Assembly (NCBI RefSeq): GCF_033807575.1
Contig: NC_084721.1
Coordinates: forward strand, 2,418,001 to 2,482,000
Origin: Cydia pomonella
Lineage: Eukaryota > Arthropoda > Insecta > Lepidoptera > Tortricidae
Direction of reading: 5' to 3'
DNA: 64,000 nt
Shown here: piece after piece, positions 46,074 through 58,514 of the stretch
Layout: every line of letters starts with the position of its first letter
Position numbering within the stretch: the stretch's first letter is position 1
Notes under the pieces: generated by a model
Told to the model about the DNA's origin: nothing
The model's database searches: none
What the model saw: only the letters and a program-made list of their open reading frames with translations
Made by a program: the position numbers and the translations under genes

Positions 46074-47195
46074 GGTGTAGCAGGATAGCCTAGGAAAAAT
46101 TGCCCCCAGCGATTTTGGGCCGAAACTATAATCAAACGATGCCTTTTGGGGAGGTTATACTCTGCACAAAGTTTCATCCCTCTGTTACCCCCTGGGGGTG
46201 AAAAACATCCGATTAACCCCAAAACTGTTTTAATTATTTTTTCCTAAACTATGAAAGTGACGAATTTCAATTTTTGTACAAATATTAATAAGATTAAAAG
46301 CTATGTGCAAAAAAAAAATTAACCCCCTAACCATTTAAATTCTTGTAAAAAAAACAAAAATAAAAGAAGAATCACCCTGTATATCAAGTTTGGCTCATGG
46401 TACACACACCATTTTTTTTTTCAAAAATGAACCAATTTATATTCTACATTATACAAAAGTTTGATGGACCTAATCCAGAAGGAACATTGCGAAATTAAAA
46501 TAAACGTACTATTTCGTAGCCACTAATCATTATACTCGTATCATGCTTAATACGCAACGTCTCGGTCCCGAAACCAAAATAATTAAAAAAAAAACCGGCT
46601 AAGAGCATTTCGGGCCACGCTCAGCGTAGGGTTCCGTAGTTACTCTTCCGTCACAATAAGCTAAACTGGAGCTTAAAGTATAGTCAATTGTTAACCAAGG
46701 GATGAAACGGTACCTTTCACGAGTTTCACGCGAGTTAAACAAATAGGCAAATTTGCATAATCAGTACCTAATTAAAGTAAGTCTTTTTACTATGAAGGGG
46801 AAACTTTTTGCGATAACTCAAAAACAGCTAAACTGATCATGTCCGCTATAGTTTTCATTTAATATCTTTCTTAAGCTCTACTTCCACAATTTTTTTCATA
46901 TTTTTTGGACCTATGGTTCAAGAGGGGGGGGGGGACACTTATTTTTTTCTTTCGGAGCAATTATGTCCGAATATATTCACTTTATCAAAAAATATTTGTT
47001 GAAGACCCCTATTAGTTTGAAATAATGTAGGATTGAAGCAAAAAAAAAATTCACCCCCACTTTACGTGTAGGGGAGGTACCCTAAAAAAAATTAAATTTT
47101 TTGATTTTATTGTACGACTTTGTCGGCTTTATTGATTTATATATCCATGCCGAATTTCAGCTTTCTAGCACTATAGACCACGGAGCAAAGCCTCG

Positions 47196-47226
<31 letters not shown>

Positions 47227-47870
47227 CGACATGGCGAAACTATAAGGGTTCCTAGTTGACTACGGAACCCTAAAAATGTTTTTATAAATACAAATGAGTT
47301 TGATTCATACTTCTTTATCCCCTTTTTCATACCTTTTTTCAAATCGGGCACGAGCAGCGGTCCGATCGCAAGCCATTGTTTATTAATAATGCAAGGCTCT
47401 TAGTGGGAGTTCAATTAATAGTACGCACCAAAGAGCCAATACATATTAATTTCGCAATGTTCCTTCTGGAGTAGGTCCATGAAACTTTTGTATAATGTAG
47501 AATATAAACTGGTTCATTTTTGAAAAAAAAATGGTGTGTGTACCATGAGCCAAACTTGATATACAGGGTGATTCTTTTTTTATTTTTGTTTTTTTTACAA
47601 GAATTTAAATGGTTAGGGGGTTAATATTTTTTTTGCACATAGCTTTTAGTCTTATCAATATTTGTACAAAATTTGAAATTCGTCACTTTCATAGTTTAGG
47701 AAAAAATAATTAAAACAGTTTTGGGGTTAATCGGGTGTTTTTCACCCCCAGGGGGTAACAGAGGGATGAAACTTTGTGCAGAGTATAACCTCCCCAAAAG
47801 GCATCGTTTGATTACAGTTTCGGCCCAAAATCGCTGGGGGCAATTTTTCCTAGGCTATCCTGCTACATCC
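46074..47870. mobile_element. element with 425-bp near-identical inverted termini
   Basis: Arms at 46074-46498 and 47446-47870 are reverse complements with only scattered differences. They begin GG(T/A)TGTAGCAGGATAGC. The ~950-bp centre holds a family C copy and no recognisable transposase. Open frames in the arms (46022-46222 minus and 47721-47921 plus) encode almost the same peptide but only because the arms are copies. Confidence 0.88.
46590..47273 (-). mobile_element. family C repeat, complete copy 2, nested
   Basis: Reverse-orientation copy of the 35755-36440 element over its full length. Lies in the centre of the inverted-repeat element at 46074-47870. Confidence 0.87.
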
Positions 47871-48329
47871 TTTGGAATAGTTATGAACAACGCTAACCCA
47901 GATACGTTAATTTTTTTTTAAAAAGTAACTATGAAAAATGCAATGAAGAGGGGCAACTTCAAAGTCTAGTCTAGTAGTGACTAGATCAAGTGTAGTATTT
48001 GAAAGAGTTCAAATTGTACATTACAAAACACTTTTGTCTCTTTTTTTCATAGTGAAAAACAAAGATTCATGAAGGAGGATGTAAAAAAAACAACCGAAGA
48101 AAAAATAAGACAGAGGTCTATCTTGGTAACTTTTTTTTTATTAATATAAAACATTTCCGAATTCATTTTAAATTATACTTAGTATAGGTACTTCTGATCA
48201 GTCTTTCAAGTCTTTCGCCTTTCTAGTTACACGAGATAATTCAAAGTTTGTATGGAACCCTCGGTGCGCGAGTAAAACGAACTCACACTTCACCGTTTTT
48301 TTTATTTAAAATTTATTGCGCGAGAATAA

Positions 48330-50175
48330 GGATAAACAATGAATGAGGCTGTGAACTGCGTTCGTCCCGCTCACTCAAACTGTCCATTCCTTCTCACCAT
48401 ACTGGTTTTATGTCCGACTCCTTCGCCGTTGAGGCAATCTGTCTCTGGAATTCCCTCCCTATTTCGATTCGACAAGCCCCAAGCAAACCTGTTTTAAGCA
48501 ACTACTCCGCAAGCATCTTCTGTCAGAAGAAGTTAAATAATGTTCTCCATCTTATATGTATATAAGTATGTAGTAATATGTATTAGTTTATCTTTTGTAT
48601 ATCATATAAGTAATAGTATTTGATTATAGTTTTGTAGGTTTATTTTTATTATGTTTTAAATGTATGTATAATATTTTGTTTTTCTTTTAAATAATTTATG
48701 AATATCTTCTACACCAATATATATGTCTCTGTTTGACCCAATGGTTGACTGGTAGAGAATGCCTTTCGGCATTAAGTCCGCCATTTGTACATTTTTAGGG
48801 TTCCGTAGCCAAATGGCAAAAAACGGAACCCTTATAGATTCGTCATGTCCGTCTGTCTGTCCGATTCTGTCACAGCCACTTTTTTCCGAAACTATAAGAG
48901 CTGTACTGTTCAAACTTAGTAAGTGGATGTATTCTACGAACCGCATTAAGATTTTCACACAAAAATAGAAAAAAAACAATAAATTTTGGGGGTTCCCCAT
49001 ACTTAGAACTGAAACTCAAAAAATCTTTTTTCATCAAACCCATACGTGTGGGGTATCTATGGATAGGTCTTCAAAAATGATATTGAGGTTTCTAATATCA
49101 TTTTTTTCTAAAATGAATAGTTTGCGCGAGAGACACTTCCAAAGTGGTAAAATGTGTGTCCCCCCCCCCGTAACTTCTAAAATAACAGAATGAAAAATCT
49201 AAAAAAAATATATGATATACATTGCCATGTAAACTTCCACCGAAAATTGGTTTGAACGAGATCTAGTAAGTAGTTTTTTTTTAATACGTCATGAAATTTA
49301 AAAAAAAATTTTTTTTTCATCATACCCATACGTGTGGGGTATCTATGGATAGGTCTTCAAAAATGATATTAAGGTTTCTAATATCATTTTTTTCTAAACT
49401 AAATAGTTTGCGCGAGAGAACCTTCCAAAGTGAAAAAAAGTGTGTCCCCCCCCCTGTAACTTCTAAAATAACAGAATGAAAAATCTAAAAAAAATATATG
49501 ATATACATTGCCATGTAAACTTCCACCGAAAATTGGTTTGAACGAGATCTAGTAAGTAGTTTTTTTTTAATACGTCATGAAATTAAAAAAAAAAAAATAT
49601 TTCATCATACCCATACGTGTGGGGTATCTATGGATAGGTCTTCAAAAATGATATTAAGGTTTCTAATATCATTTTTTTCTAAACTGAATAGTTTGCGCGA
49701 GAGAACCTTCCAAAGTGAAAAAAAGTGTGTCCCCCCCCCTGTAACTTCTAAAATAACAGAATGAAGAATCTAAAAAAAATATATAATATACATTACCATG
49801 CAAACTTCCACCGAAAATTGGTTTGAACGAGATCTAGTAAGTAGTTTTTTTTTAAAACGTCATAAAATTTAAAAAAAAAATTTTTTCATTAAACATATAC
49901 GTGTGGGGTATCTATGAATAGGTCTTCAAAAATGATATTTAGGTTCCTAATATCATTTTTTTCTAAACTGAATAGTTTGCGCGAGAGACACTTCCAAAGT
50001 GGTAAAATGTGTGTCCAAAGTGGGAAAATGTTGAACAAGATCTAATAAGAAGATTTTTTTTAATACGTCTTAAATTGTACGGAACCCTTCATGCGCGAGT
50101 CCGACTCGCACTTGGCCGCTTTTTCTTTGTTTGTGCAATAAAGTTTAAATAAAATAAATAATAATAAATAAATGA
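48330..50175 (+). pseudogene. CR1/jockey-type LINE 3' end, split by a family B element
   Basis: 48400-48538 encodes the C-terminus AVEAICLWNSLPISIRQA then, after a frameshift, FKQLLRKHLLSEEVK and TAA. The 3' UTR runs to 48796 (ending in TTAAGTCCGCCATTTGTACA and a T-run) and resumes at 50125 with GTGCAATAAAGTTTAAA and an A/T tail. A tail-only copy of the same 3' UTR at 61430-61495 shows the uninterrupted arrangement. Confidence 0.8.
48797..50124 (+). mobile_element. family B repeat, copy 3, four core units, inserted in a LINE tail
   Basis: Complete copy from AGGGTTCCGTAGCC to GCACTTGGCCGCTTTTT. Core units start near 49045, 49332, 49617 and 49905, each with GCGCGAGAGA and a C-run. Flanked on both sides by the LINE 3' UTR, which gives its ends. 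Confidence 0.9.
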
Positions 50176-50269
50176 GGGGAAAGTTTGATAGGTATTTGGA
50201 AAAACCGTATTCTAATATCATGTCCTGGAATGTGACCCCAGAAGCATACACCCATATTTTATATTACGT

Positions 50270-50365
50270 TATGTAAAACTTCAATGAAATTATGACGTTT
50301 ACTTGACACTTGCACTATCTGGGTTATTAAAATCGCTGCCAACTTATCTTGTTCTAACTGTATCA
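50270..50365. repeat. half copy of the GTCAGACCAAG MITE
   Basis: Contains ATTATGACGTTTACTTGACA, TTAAAATCGCTGCCAACTTA and a mutated terminus; only one arm of the element at 10769-10912. Confidence 0.7.
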
Positions 50366-50503
50366 CGAATCATGGGATAGCTTCCTGCGTTTACCTATTT
50401 ATAAACATCTGGTAATTCTAACAAGTTCAGGTATCATACCTATAGGTAAGTAAAAAATTAGCTCTATTATCTATTATAATTTAATTAACAAAATACAACG
50501 GTT

Positions 50504-50622
50504 ATAGTATTTTATGCAACAGTTGTATAAGAAGGGTCAAAAAAGGTGAGTGGCGTGAGTTATTGTAAAGGAATACGCCACCAGCATTTTTGACCTACTT
50601 ATACAACGTTGCATACAATACT
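50504..50622. mobile_element. hairpin MITE, ~119 bp
   Basis: Arms TATAGTATTTTATGCAACAG, TTGTATAAG, GGTCAAAAA and GGTGGCG-like are repeated inverted at the right. Confidence 0.82.
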
Positions 50623-50629
50623 TTTCCTA

Positions 50630-52400
50630 CGAGTCAACAAAAATATATCTTAATTTAGGTAAACAATGCAAAACTATATAGCTAAGATACGAGCATACCT
50701 TATTACGCGCCCGGCCCGCCGCGGCCCGGCAGGTTGGCGACACCTAGTAACTCATGAGGCCCTGGTACTTGCTCTTTGCTAAATTAAATTGTTGGACAGT
50801 TTTCATAATTTTCGCAACAGTAGCCAATGGAGACTAACAAGCAACGCTAAGCGGTCTTCGTAGTCTATGGGTGTTGCTATATTACGGGTGTCACATGCGT
50901 GTTTCTGACTTATGAAGCAATTGTTTCTACTGTGCAACCAAATGAATATTTTGTAAGTTGGCAGCAATGCACTTAGTTTGAAACTGTATTAGTTTTGTTA
51001 GGTTGGTAGCCATTAATCGCAGTGGTAACGTTATAGCGATTTTAAAGCACAAGTGCTGTTATGAGGAATAGACAATATAGACTTATATTCGTGTTAATGA
51101 ATGTATAAATGACAGATAACAGTAGAGGAGTAGGAAAACATACTTATTGGTATGTAACATATAAGCGAGACTGAATTCGGATTCAGCGGGCATCCATCTT
51201 CATCCATTGTGTATACGTTCACAAAAGCGACGGGCGTTAATTACTTGACTGTTTGTTTTCATTATAACTCACGATACTTCAATTTTAAATTCTAGATAGA
51301 CTACTGACATACTAAAATAGAATATAATAGAAGAATTTTATTAGACATCTCTGTACTGTATGATATACCTCAGGGCGCATTGACAGTTTTTATTTGTTAT
51401 CGGAGATCAAATTATCAGTGCCATCAATTAATATGCGTAATTTTGAGCGTTGCCTGTTTAGTTTACCCAGAGTTCATACTATGCTCAAAATTCGCCCATA
51501 AATCTCATTCTAAAACTTGATAATAAACAATTCAATAGTATCGACTGCAGAACACTGCACGAAATCAACTTTTAAAATCGTGTTCGTTCACTGTTACTAA
51601 AATCCAAAAAAGCGACTGTTGACAAAATGTAAAGCTAGGTAAATAAATCACAAATTTTATCCGTCTCAAGCTATACATTCAATTACAGTCACATACACAC
51701 ACACGCACTCTAAACACAACCACACGTTATCTACTTTGTATAAAGTTCTTTTTACTATCTAATTTTTTTCGTAATCTCTTGTTAGTTGAACTTTTGTGGA
51801 TATCTGTTATTGTCTATGTTTATTTACTTTTTGTATTACTGTTGATGCCTTGGGGCATATATAAATAAATAAATAAATACCTGCTCTTTAACTAAATTGT
51901 GAAATACCTATCGGTTATAAATATAATCCTAAATTTGACATGACTGTAATGCGAAATTACCCCTAATTCGGGAATAATGAAAACGTGTCTATGAAATATT
52001 AAGCTGCATTAATCAGCGAATTCATTAAAGCCGTCCGTCAGCTAAATTATTATCTCCGAGCGCTCCGCAACCGACAATCCAATTTAAAAGATTACAACCA
52101 CCCCTTTATTGATACACGCCCTGCCATAAGACAACATAAATAACTTAATCGCCTTGGAAACTTCTTAATATTCGCACCCCTCAACCGCAAATGACAATAT
52201 AACCGCCTACTCCGCAACTTCGCTAAACTTCTGATAACAAGAAGCGAATTTAAACTTAGTTTGATAACTAAGCGCGAGCTAATAACCTTTTTACTGAAAA
52301 CTTTCTAAGCCGCCGCCAAATGAAATTTACAACGTTGCGTACATTAAAACGTGTACAAAGCCTAAGTATTCGCATGTGAGTTTTAGTTAACCGCAAGAAG
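50630..52400. other. no gene seen upstream of the exchanger exon
   Basis: AT-rich apart from a short GC patch near 50710-50740. The real 5' exon(s) and promoter of the exchanger are not identified here. Confidence 0.45.
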
Positions 52401-52720
52401 CCTCCACGGTGATCGGCGCGGGGCGGGGCGGCGTCGCGACGCTCAGTCGGGCGCCGGCTACGACCAGCGCCGGTCGCCGCGCATGGGTGGCGTCAGGTAA
52501 CGCGGCATGCGGCCCGCGCTCGCCGCGCTCGCGGCCTGCTGCGTGGTGGCCCGCGCCGAGCCGCCAGCGCGCCCCGCGCCGCGCAACGCCACCACCCCGC
52601 ACCGCCTCCAGTGCTCCGAGGGGCTCGTCCTTCCCGTCTGGCACCCGCTCGAGGATGTTCCGACCCTCGACATCGCGCTCCGCGGCTTCGTCTACTTCTT
52701 CGCGCTCATGTACCTCTTCA
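52400..52720 (+). promoter_or_regulatory. GC- and CpG-rich block around the exchanger start
   Basis: A sharp local switch to GC-rich, CpG-dense sequence in otherwise AT-rich DNA. It covers the 5' leader and signal-peptide codons. It may be an unmethylated promoter-proximal region or simply GC-biased coding sequence. Large open frames on both strands here are shadows of this composition. Confidence 0.45.
52483..52500 (+). promoter_or_regulatory. five-codon upstream ORF before the exchanger start
   Basis: ATG at 52483 opens an ORF of five codons (MGVR plus one residue counted from the sequence as Met-Gly-Gly-Val-Arg) ending TAA at 52498-52500, six bases before the exchanger ATG and in the same frame. 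It could damp translation through re-initiation if the transcript includes it. Whether the exon begins upstream of it is not known. Confidence 0.5.
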
Positions 52721-54164
52721 TCGGCGTGTCCATCGTCTCGGACCGCTTCATGGCCGCCATCGAAGTCATCACGTCGCGTGAGAAGGAGGTGCGCGTGCGG
52801 CGCAACGGCAGCGATCAGATCGTTGTCGTTCGCGTGTGGAATGAGACTGTTGCCAACTTGACTTTAATGGCCTTAGGGTCTAGTGCGCCTGAGATTTTGT
52901 TGTCCGTTATAGAGATAGCTGGAAAGAACTTCGAAGCGGGTGATTTGGGGCCGGGGACTATCGTGGGCTCCGCCGCTTATAATTTGTTCGTGATCATAGC
53001 GATATGTGTGGGTGTGATTCCTGATGGTGAGGTGCGGAAGATCAAGCATCTCCGAGTGTTTCTCGTGACCGCCACTTGGTCCATATTCGCGTATGTGTGG
53101 CTCTACCTCATCCTAGCTGTTATATCACCGAACGAAGTCGAAGTATGGGAGGGCGCTGTCACCTTCCTCTTCTTTCCAGCGACAGTTATGACAGCTTACA
53201 TAGCAGATCGCCGGCTGCTAGTGTACAAGTATTTAAAGAAAGGCTATCGTGTTAACGAGCGAGGAGTGATCGTGGAAGCTGAAGGCGATGGTTCCGTGGA
53301 AATGGCATTAAAACCGGGCGATGATTTCGCATCAGATGATGACGAAGGTCGGGAGGTGGAGAAATCTCGCCGAGATTATGTTGCTGTTCTCCGGGAATTG
53401 AGGAGACAACACCCGGAGGAGGATTTGGAGACCGTAGAAAGGATGGCATTAGAGACACTGATGGCAAAAGGTCCCAAGTCTCGGGCCTTTTATCGTGTGG
53501 CCGCAACGCGGAAGATGACTGGTGGAGGTGACTTCTCACGTAAAATATCGGAAAGGGCTCAAAGTGATCTTAGTGAAGTGAAGGCTGAGTTGCAGCGGCG
53601 AGGATCCGGCTCACCGTCGATTGAACCTCGCGGTCCCAATGTCCGTTTCGAGCCTGACCACTATACCGTCATGGAAAACTGTGGTTCGTTCGAGGTTAGA
53701 GTGGTTAGGGCGGGAGACTTGAGCGGAGAAGTCTCTGTGCAGTATACAACTGAAGACGGGACAGCCGAAGCTGGGTCAGACTACGAAGCAGCTCAGGGCA
53801 CTCTAGTCTTTAGACCCGGAGAGACGGAAAAAACCTTCACTGTTCAAGTAATCGACGACGACGTGTTCGAAGAAGATGAGCACTTTTACGTGCGTTTGAT
53901 CTCGGCTAAAGGTGCTTGTTTGGCTTCGCCATCATCAGCTACTGTAGTGATATTGGACGATGATCATTCCGGTGTGTTCTCGTTCCCTCAAAGGGACTTT
54001 GAGTTGACAGAGTCGGTGGGGACGTATGATCTTCGAGTGGGGCGGACTGCGGGAGCGAGAGGCAAGGTGCGCGTCCCGTACTGGACGGAGGATGGAACTG
54101 CCAAGAGCGGTGCCCAGTACGAGCCTGCTGAAGGACACATCATCTTTGAAAACAACGAAACTGA
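52507..54164 (+). CDS. Calx: Na+/Ca2+ exchanger, first coding exon (partial gene)
   Basis: Plasma-membrane exchanger moving Na+ in and Ca2+ out. This 1,658-nt exon encodes residues 1-552 plus two bases, ending at the donor CTGA-GTGAGT. Residues 1-18 are a signal peptide. Membrane segments lie near 56-78, 115-138, 149-172, 183-206 and 212-232. The alpha-1 repeat is complete, with GSSAPE at 124-129 and GSAAYN at 154-159. The basic stretch after the fifth segment (235-250) matches the XIP autoinhibitory region. CBD1 spans about 372-486 with ligands Glu390, the EDGT loop, Asp450-452, Glu455 and Asp484-486; CBD2 starts near 488. A single huge exon covering this part is also typical of vertebrate NCX genes. 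The rest of CBD2, the alpha-2 repeat and the last membrane segments are outside the window. An in-frame TAA two codons upstream fixes the start. Confidence 0.96.
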
Positions 54165-56910
54165 GTGAGTACCTAGCCTATTTTATAACACTTTAAACCC
54201 TCGCGTTTTGTACACATATTTAGTGATTAGAACGTCTCTAACGTAATATAATTTTATTATTTTTAACTTATCGGTAAATTCAGCTGAGTTACACCATTTG
54301 TGGTCACGGATGACTGACATCCGAGAAAAATGTCAGTGGTGTGGGTAAACAACAATAAACTAGCCGAAAATAGTTTAATAAAAATATTCGAGCTCGGTGA
54401 TTTTTTAATAATTTCCTCAACAATTAGACACTTGCATTTATGAGTATTCTTAAAAATGTACGATAACTGACATATTTTGCCAATATTTTTTTATTTACCT
54501 ACTGAGTAATCTAGCCTAACTCTGTTTTAAGCCATTAGTAGTAAGTTAAGCATAGATAATCGTTCGAAATTGCGATTTCGGTAAATTCGGTTAGCGAAGG
54601 ACTACGCAAATGGGATTTTGCAGATGCCCGTTGTCCCGCGTTATGTCATCCATGTTAGCGCTATTTGCTAACCACATACTGGGCGGAGTTCCTTGTGGCG
54701 ACAGTATCAACTAATGCAGCTGATTCGACGTTTTGCCGAAACATTAATATATATTTGGTTCATTATTATTTACATTATAGATAATAGACAATAGACAGTG
54801 TTTAAAAACCAAATTTAACTAACAAAGTAAAAATCCTGCTGAACGTATAAAACGTATTTATTTAATATCATATTACATTCTTCTCACTAAGGATTTTTTT
54901 CCTTTATCATTTCGAAATATTTTTAAAGTCATTGTTGATGACAGTGAATACACTTAATAATTTAATTGCTAAACTTTATTTCTAATTCATTAGCTCAAAT
55001 TTAACAAAGTATCGACTTAATATTATTAAAAGCAAACATAAAAAAACAACAAGGAGCAAAAATATTTTGGTTATCAATTCACGATGTCTATTCAGTCAGT
55101 TGACTCCAATTTGGTTAATGTAAGACGTAATTATGTATGTGTAATTTTCATATTCCTCTAATTTATTATTTATTTATTCTAACTTATTCTTATAATGTTG
55201 TAAAAAAATGTACCTATCTCCTCTCCCTTTAGGCTATATTTAAATAAACCATCTCACAAGTCAGTAACTATCAATATCGTTTGAATGGTTTATTCATGCG
55301 GTGTAATTCCCCTGCGCGCTACGTGTTTGCTCGTACCCTTTTTAGTCCGCACCAATTTTGTACGGAATTCCCTTCCTGCTTATTCCTGGAGACCTAACGA
55401 TGATGATGTATTTTAAGGCAGGAAAACAGTCATTTTATGAAGTAAGCTTGATACGTCCCTATTAAACATTGTCTGGGGCGAATTGTATCACCCGGGCTAC
55501 AATTTTTGTCGGCCATGTCACATAATATGAGTATTGGCAGCAACTTAATAAATCTTCAAGAAAACACTTTAATTAGGTACATTTTAAATTATACGTGTCA
55601 AATCGAATTCTGGGATTAAAAAAGCGTAATGTAAATATTGTTTTCTATTTTACAAGAAACAAAAATTAAATATAAAGTTTGCAGGCGTTTAACTGGATAA
55701 CCGTGTTATGGTTTTGAGATGCAATCTATTGAGTCTAACTTAATTTCCATATATATAAAAAAAAATAAAAAAAAATTTTTTTCAGAACCATAAAAATTCC
55801 ATAAAACATTGTAATATTTATATATAAATATAAATATTTTTTACGAAATGTTCAAATAGCAAAATAAATAATTATAAACCGCCATTAATTTACTTTTCCT
55901 TATTTTGAATATCGTAGTACCTATAGCATTACATATGTATTTTGAGATGAAATTTAAGTTTCAGTATTATTTTATGTTAAGCTATTCCCCTAAATTGTTG
56001 CACGCGAGATGAAAGACAAAATAAGTTTTACGTTCCACACCTCATCAATGAAATTGTCGTACAATAACATTTTACTTGGAAATCTACTATATTTCAAAAT
56101 GGTTCCTCGTACTCTAAATGCAATATGCGACTATAAACTTTAAGTTATTTTAATTTGCTGAAGTTTGTATTTAGCACGCTTCTAATACAAATTCTCCTAC
56201 TACTTAAGGCAAAAATAAATGTATAGCAAAATAAACCATAAAAATAAAACGATAATTTTATACTATACGTTGGATTTAGACAATTTAAAAAAATACCTCA
56301 ATGGCTTAATCTTTCGTGAAAAGTAATATAAAATGAATTTTTAAAAGTAATTATTACAATTAATAACGTAAACTAAAACTAAAATATGACTAAATTAAAT
56401 CTAGAATAAAACTAAAATAAATCTAAAATAAATTGGAAACGTGATTTCTTACCTATACCAGAGTTATTTTTGGTAACGCCCGAGACGTGAAAAATATTAG
56501 TCTAAAAGTTGATTTGCCAAAAAATTGAGTTGTTTCTTCTTTATATTAATTCAAGATATTTATTATATGCACAATTCATAATTAAATTCAATTTGCCGAG
56601 GTCAGATCATAAACCTACAGGAATTGATTGTACTTAGGTATGATTAAAGCCAAAACGATCGACTAGCAGCAACTTCATTGTCTCCGGATCTTCAACGGAT
56701 GTAGTCATTTAACAGCAATTGGTGACTCGTGTTGAACTTCACTATGTATTTATGTTGTCAGGCTCAGTTTGCAAATATTTTCAATAGGATGGTCCGAAAA
56801 TATAAAGATATGTAAATTCCTTTTACAAACGGGCTTTTTAGTCCAATATACGTAAAAAGTATCCATAGCAAAATTTAGATCATTGATTAGTGTTTATTGC
56901 GAATTCATAT
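54165..56910 (+). other. exchanger intron, proximal part, no gene seen
   Basis: Starts with GTGAGT. AT-rich sequence with stop codons in all frames. I saw no segment resembling the rest of CBD2 or the second membrane half. Confidence 0.6.
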
Positions 56911-56911
56911 A

Positions 56912-57003
56912 TTTTCATCACACTTGCTCGAAAAAGATTTTATTTCGTGTTGGTGTACTGAAGGTCAAGGCCTATATTCTTCCCGCGGGAGTTATGGATT
57001 GAA
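56912..57003 (-). repeat. dispersed repeat E, copy 3 of 3
   Basis: Reverse-complement copy of the repeat at 1735-1830; TCACACTTGCTCGAAAAAG at 56919 onward, palindrome at 56981-56990. Lies in the exchanger intron. Confidence 0.75.
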
Positions 57004-57004
57004 A

Positions 57005-58510
57005 TGCCCTTGTCATCCAATATTGAAGGTTTGGATGTGCTGTCTCTAGTATGATACTCGTACGCCCACGATTCCCGTTTAAATAGAAAGAGCAATAATA
57101 TATATATAGCCTATAGCCTGCTAAAGAGCATATCATGATTTTTAATTGGCTGACTAATTGGGCACGCAATTCCTTTTCACGCTGTTCATTACCTCTCTTT
57201 CGGTTTAGTATGTGTAAGAAGGATAGGTTATAAATGTTATAATGATAACTTTTTCTTTACATACACTGATGTGTTATGTGATAACCAAAGTTATTTTAAA
57301 TTTCATATAATGATTCGACTCACTAATTAATTTTAAAATTATCGTGATAAATATACCTACATAATTTTGTATCATTTCCCTAAAATTGCCGCTAACGATC
57401 GCATTATTTTGCATTATGCATGAACGGATTGTCGCCAACCGCCTTCGGAACAACACATATCGATTATACGAAAAGTGTGTTTTTGTCTTGGGGAAGGTAT
57501 CACTACAAGGTAAAAAGCCACTGGCCTAAATACAACGACTAGTATATTAAAGTCGATGGATGGGACTGGCGTTGAAACAGACTTTATGCATTTTCTTCTT
57601 CCTCGGTCCCTCAATGCTGAGGATCACGTCCATGTATACTATGGTGTGCGGTCTTAACCCATATGGGACACGCACTGCATGTTGCCGCCAACCTCACAGC
57701 ATCAGAACATCTCATGGGTGCTCTTTCTTGTGCACGCATTTTACCTTGCATAAAATAAGTTACGGCTGCTTTTTCTTATATGTTGAAGGTATACCTTTTA
57801 AAAATACGACAGTAGAGTAATTCAATTATGAAAGTAGTTTAGTTTGTACATGTACAATATAGTTATAAGGAAAATTGCTACCCCCCACCAGGGTCCATGT
57901 GAAACTTTACATCATTTGTAACATCTATGTACATGCCATGGTTTGCAATAAAGATTTACTTACAAACTTTCCAAATTCCACCCTTCAATACTCGAGGAGA
58001 GCCGCAGGGTGAAGTTAACCGTGCTTACAAGTTCCTTCGTGAATTTTTAACTAGCCCAGGCGACAGGTTCCGTGCCTCGGCGGGAAGTTATCGGGACAGC
58101 CAACTTACGTTTAGGGGGCCTATTTGACTCGGCACACTGATAGGATGTGACGTGGCCTAGCAAATATACATGTCTCTTTGCCACCACACAGTCGTAACAA
58201 TCATAGGGAAATTCGTTTGATTTCGGAATTGATTGCACGAGAATAGGTTATCATGCATGGTGGTCATTTCTCATAAATGGGTTCATTGTTATTTTATTGT
58301 AGTTTGTTTTTCGCCCGAATTCGATCAATTTGGTGGATATATAGAGTTCCCTATTCTGTACAATATAATAGCAATTTTAAATTTGTGTCCTACATAGTAT
58401 TCCTCTGAGTTACGAAAACGTATGATTTCGTAGATCAATGGAAAATTACATACCAAAACTTATCAAAAACTATCGAAAAAAAAACTACAGGAAAATCAAA
58501 ATCAGCAAAT
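57005..58510. other. exchanger intron, middle part
   Basis: Open frames such as 57560-57820 and 57927-58127 have no exchanger or other family motifs. Confidence 0.4.
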
Positions 58511-58514
58511 AAGT

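Larger units (their letters stand above)
45974..48300 (+). mobile_element. family D repeat split by an inverted-repeat element
   Basis: Head 45974-46073 (AGGGTTCCGTACC through CGATTTGAAAG), tail 47871-48300 (GGAATAGTTATGAAC through the CGGTGCGCGAG end and a T-run). The middle 1.8 kb is another element. Confidence 0.8.

Noticed and set aside
46022..47921. A conserved 66-residue protein encoded twice, at 46022-46222 and 47721-47921
   Set aside because: The similarity is explained by the 425-bp inverted arms; there is no start context or domain.
52387..52861. Arg/Ala-rich open frames on both strands at the exchanger start
   Set aside because: Composition effects of the GC-rich coding exon; the NCX frame is unambiguous.
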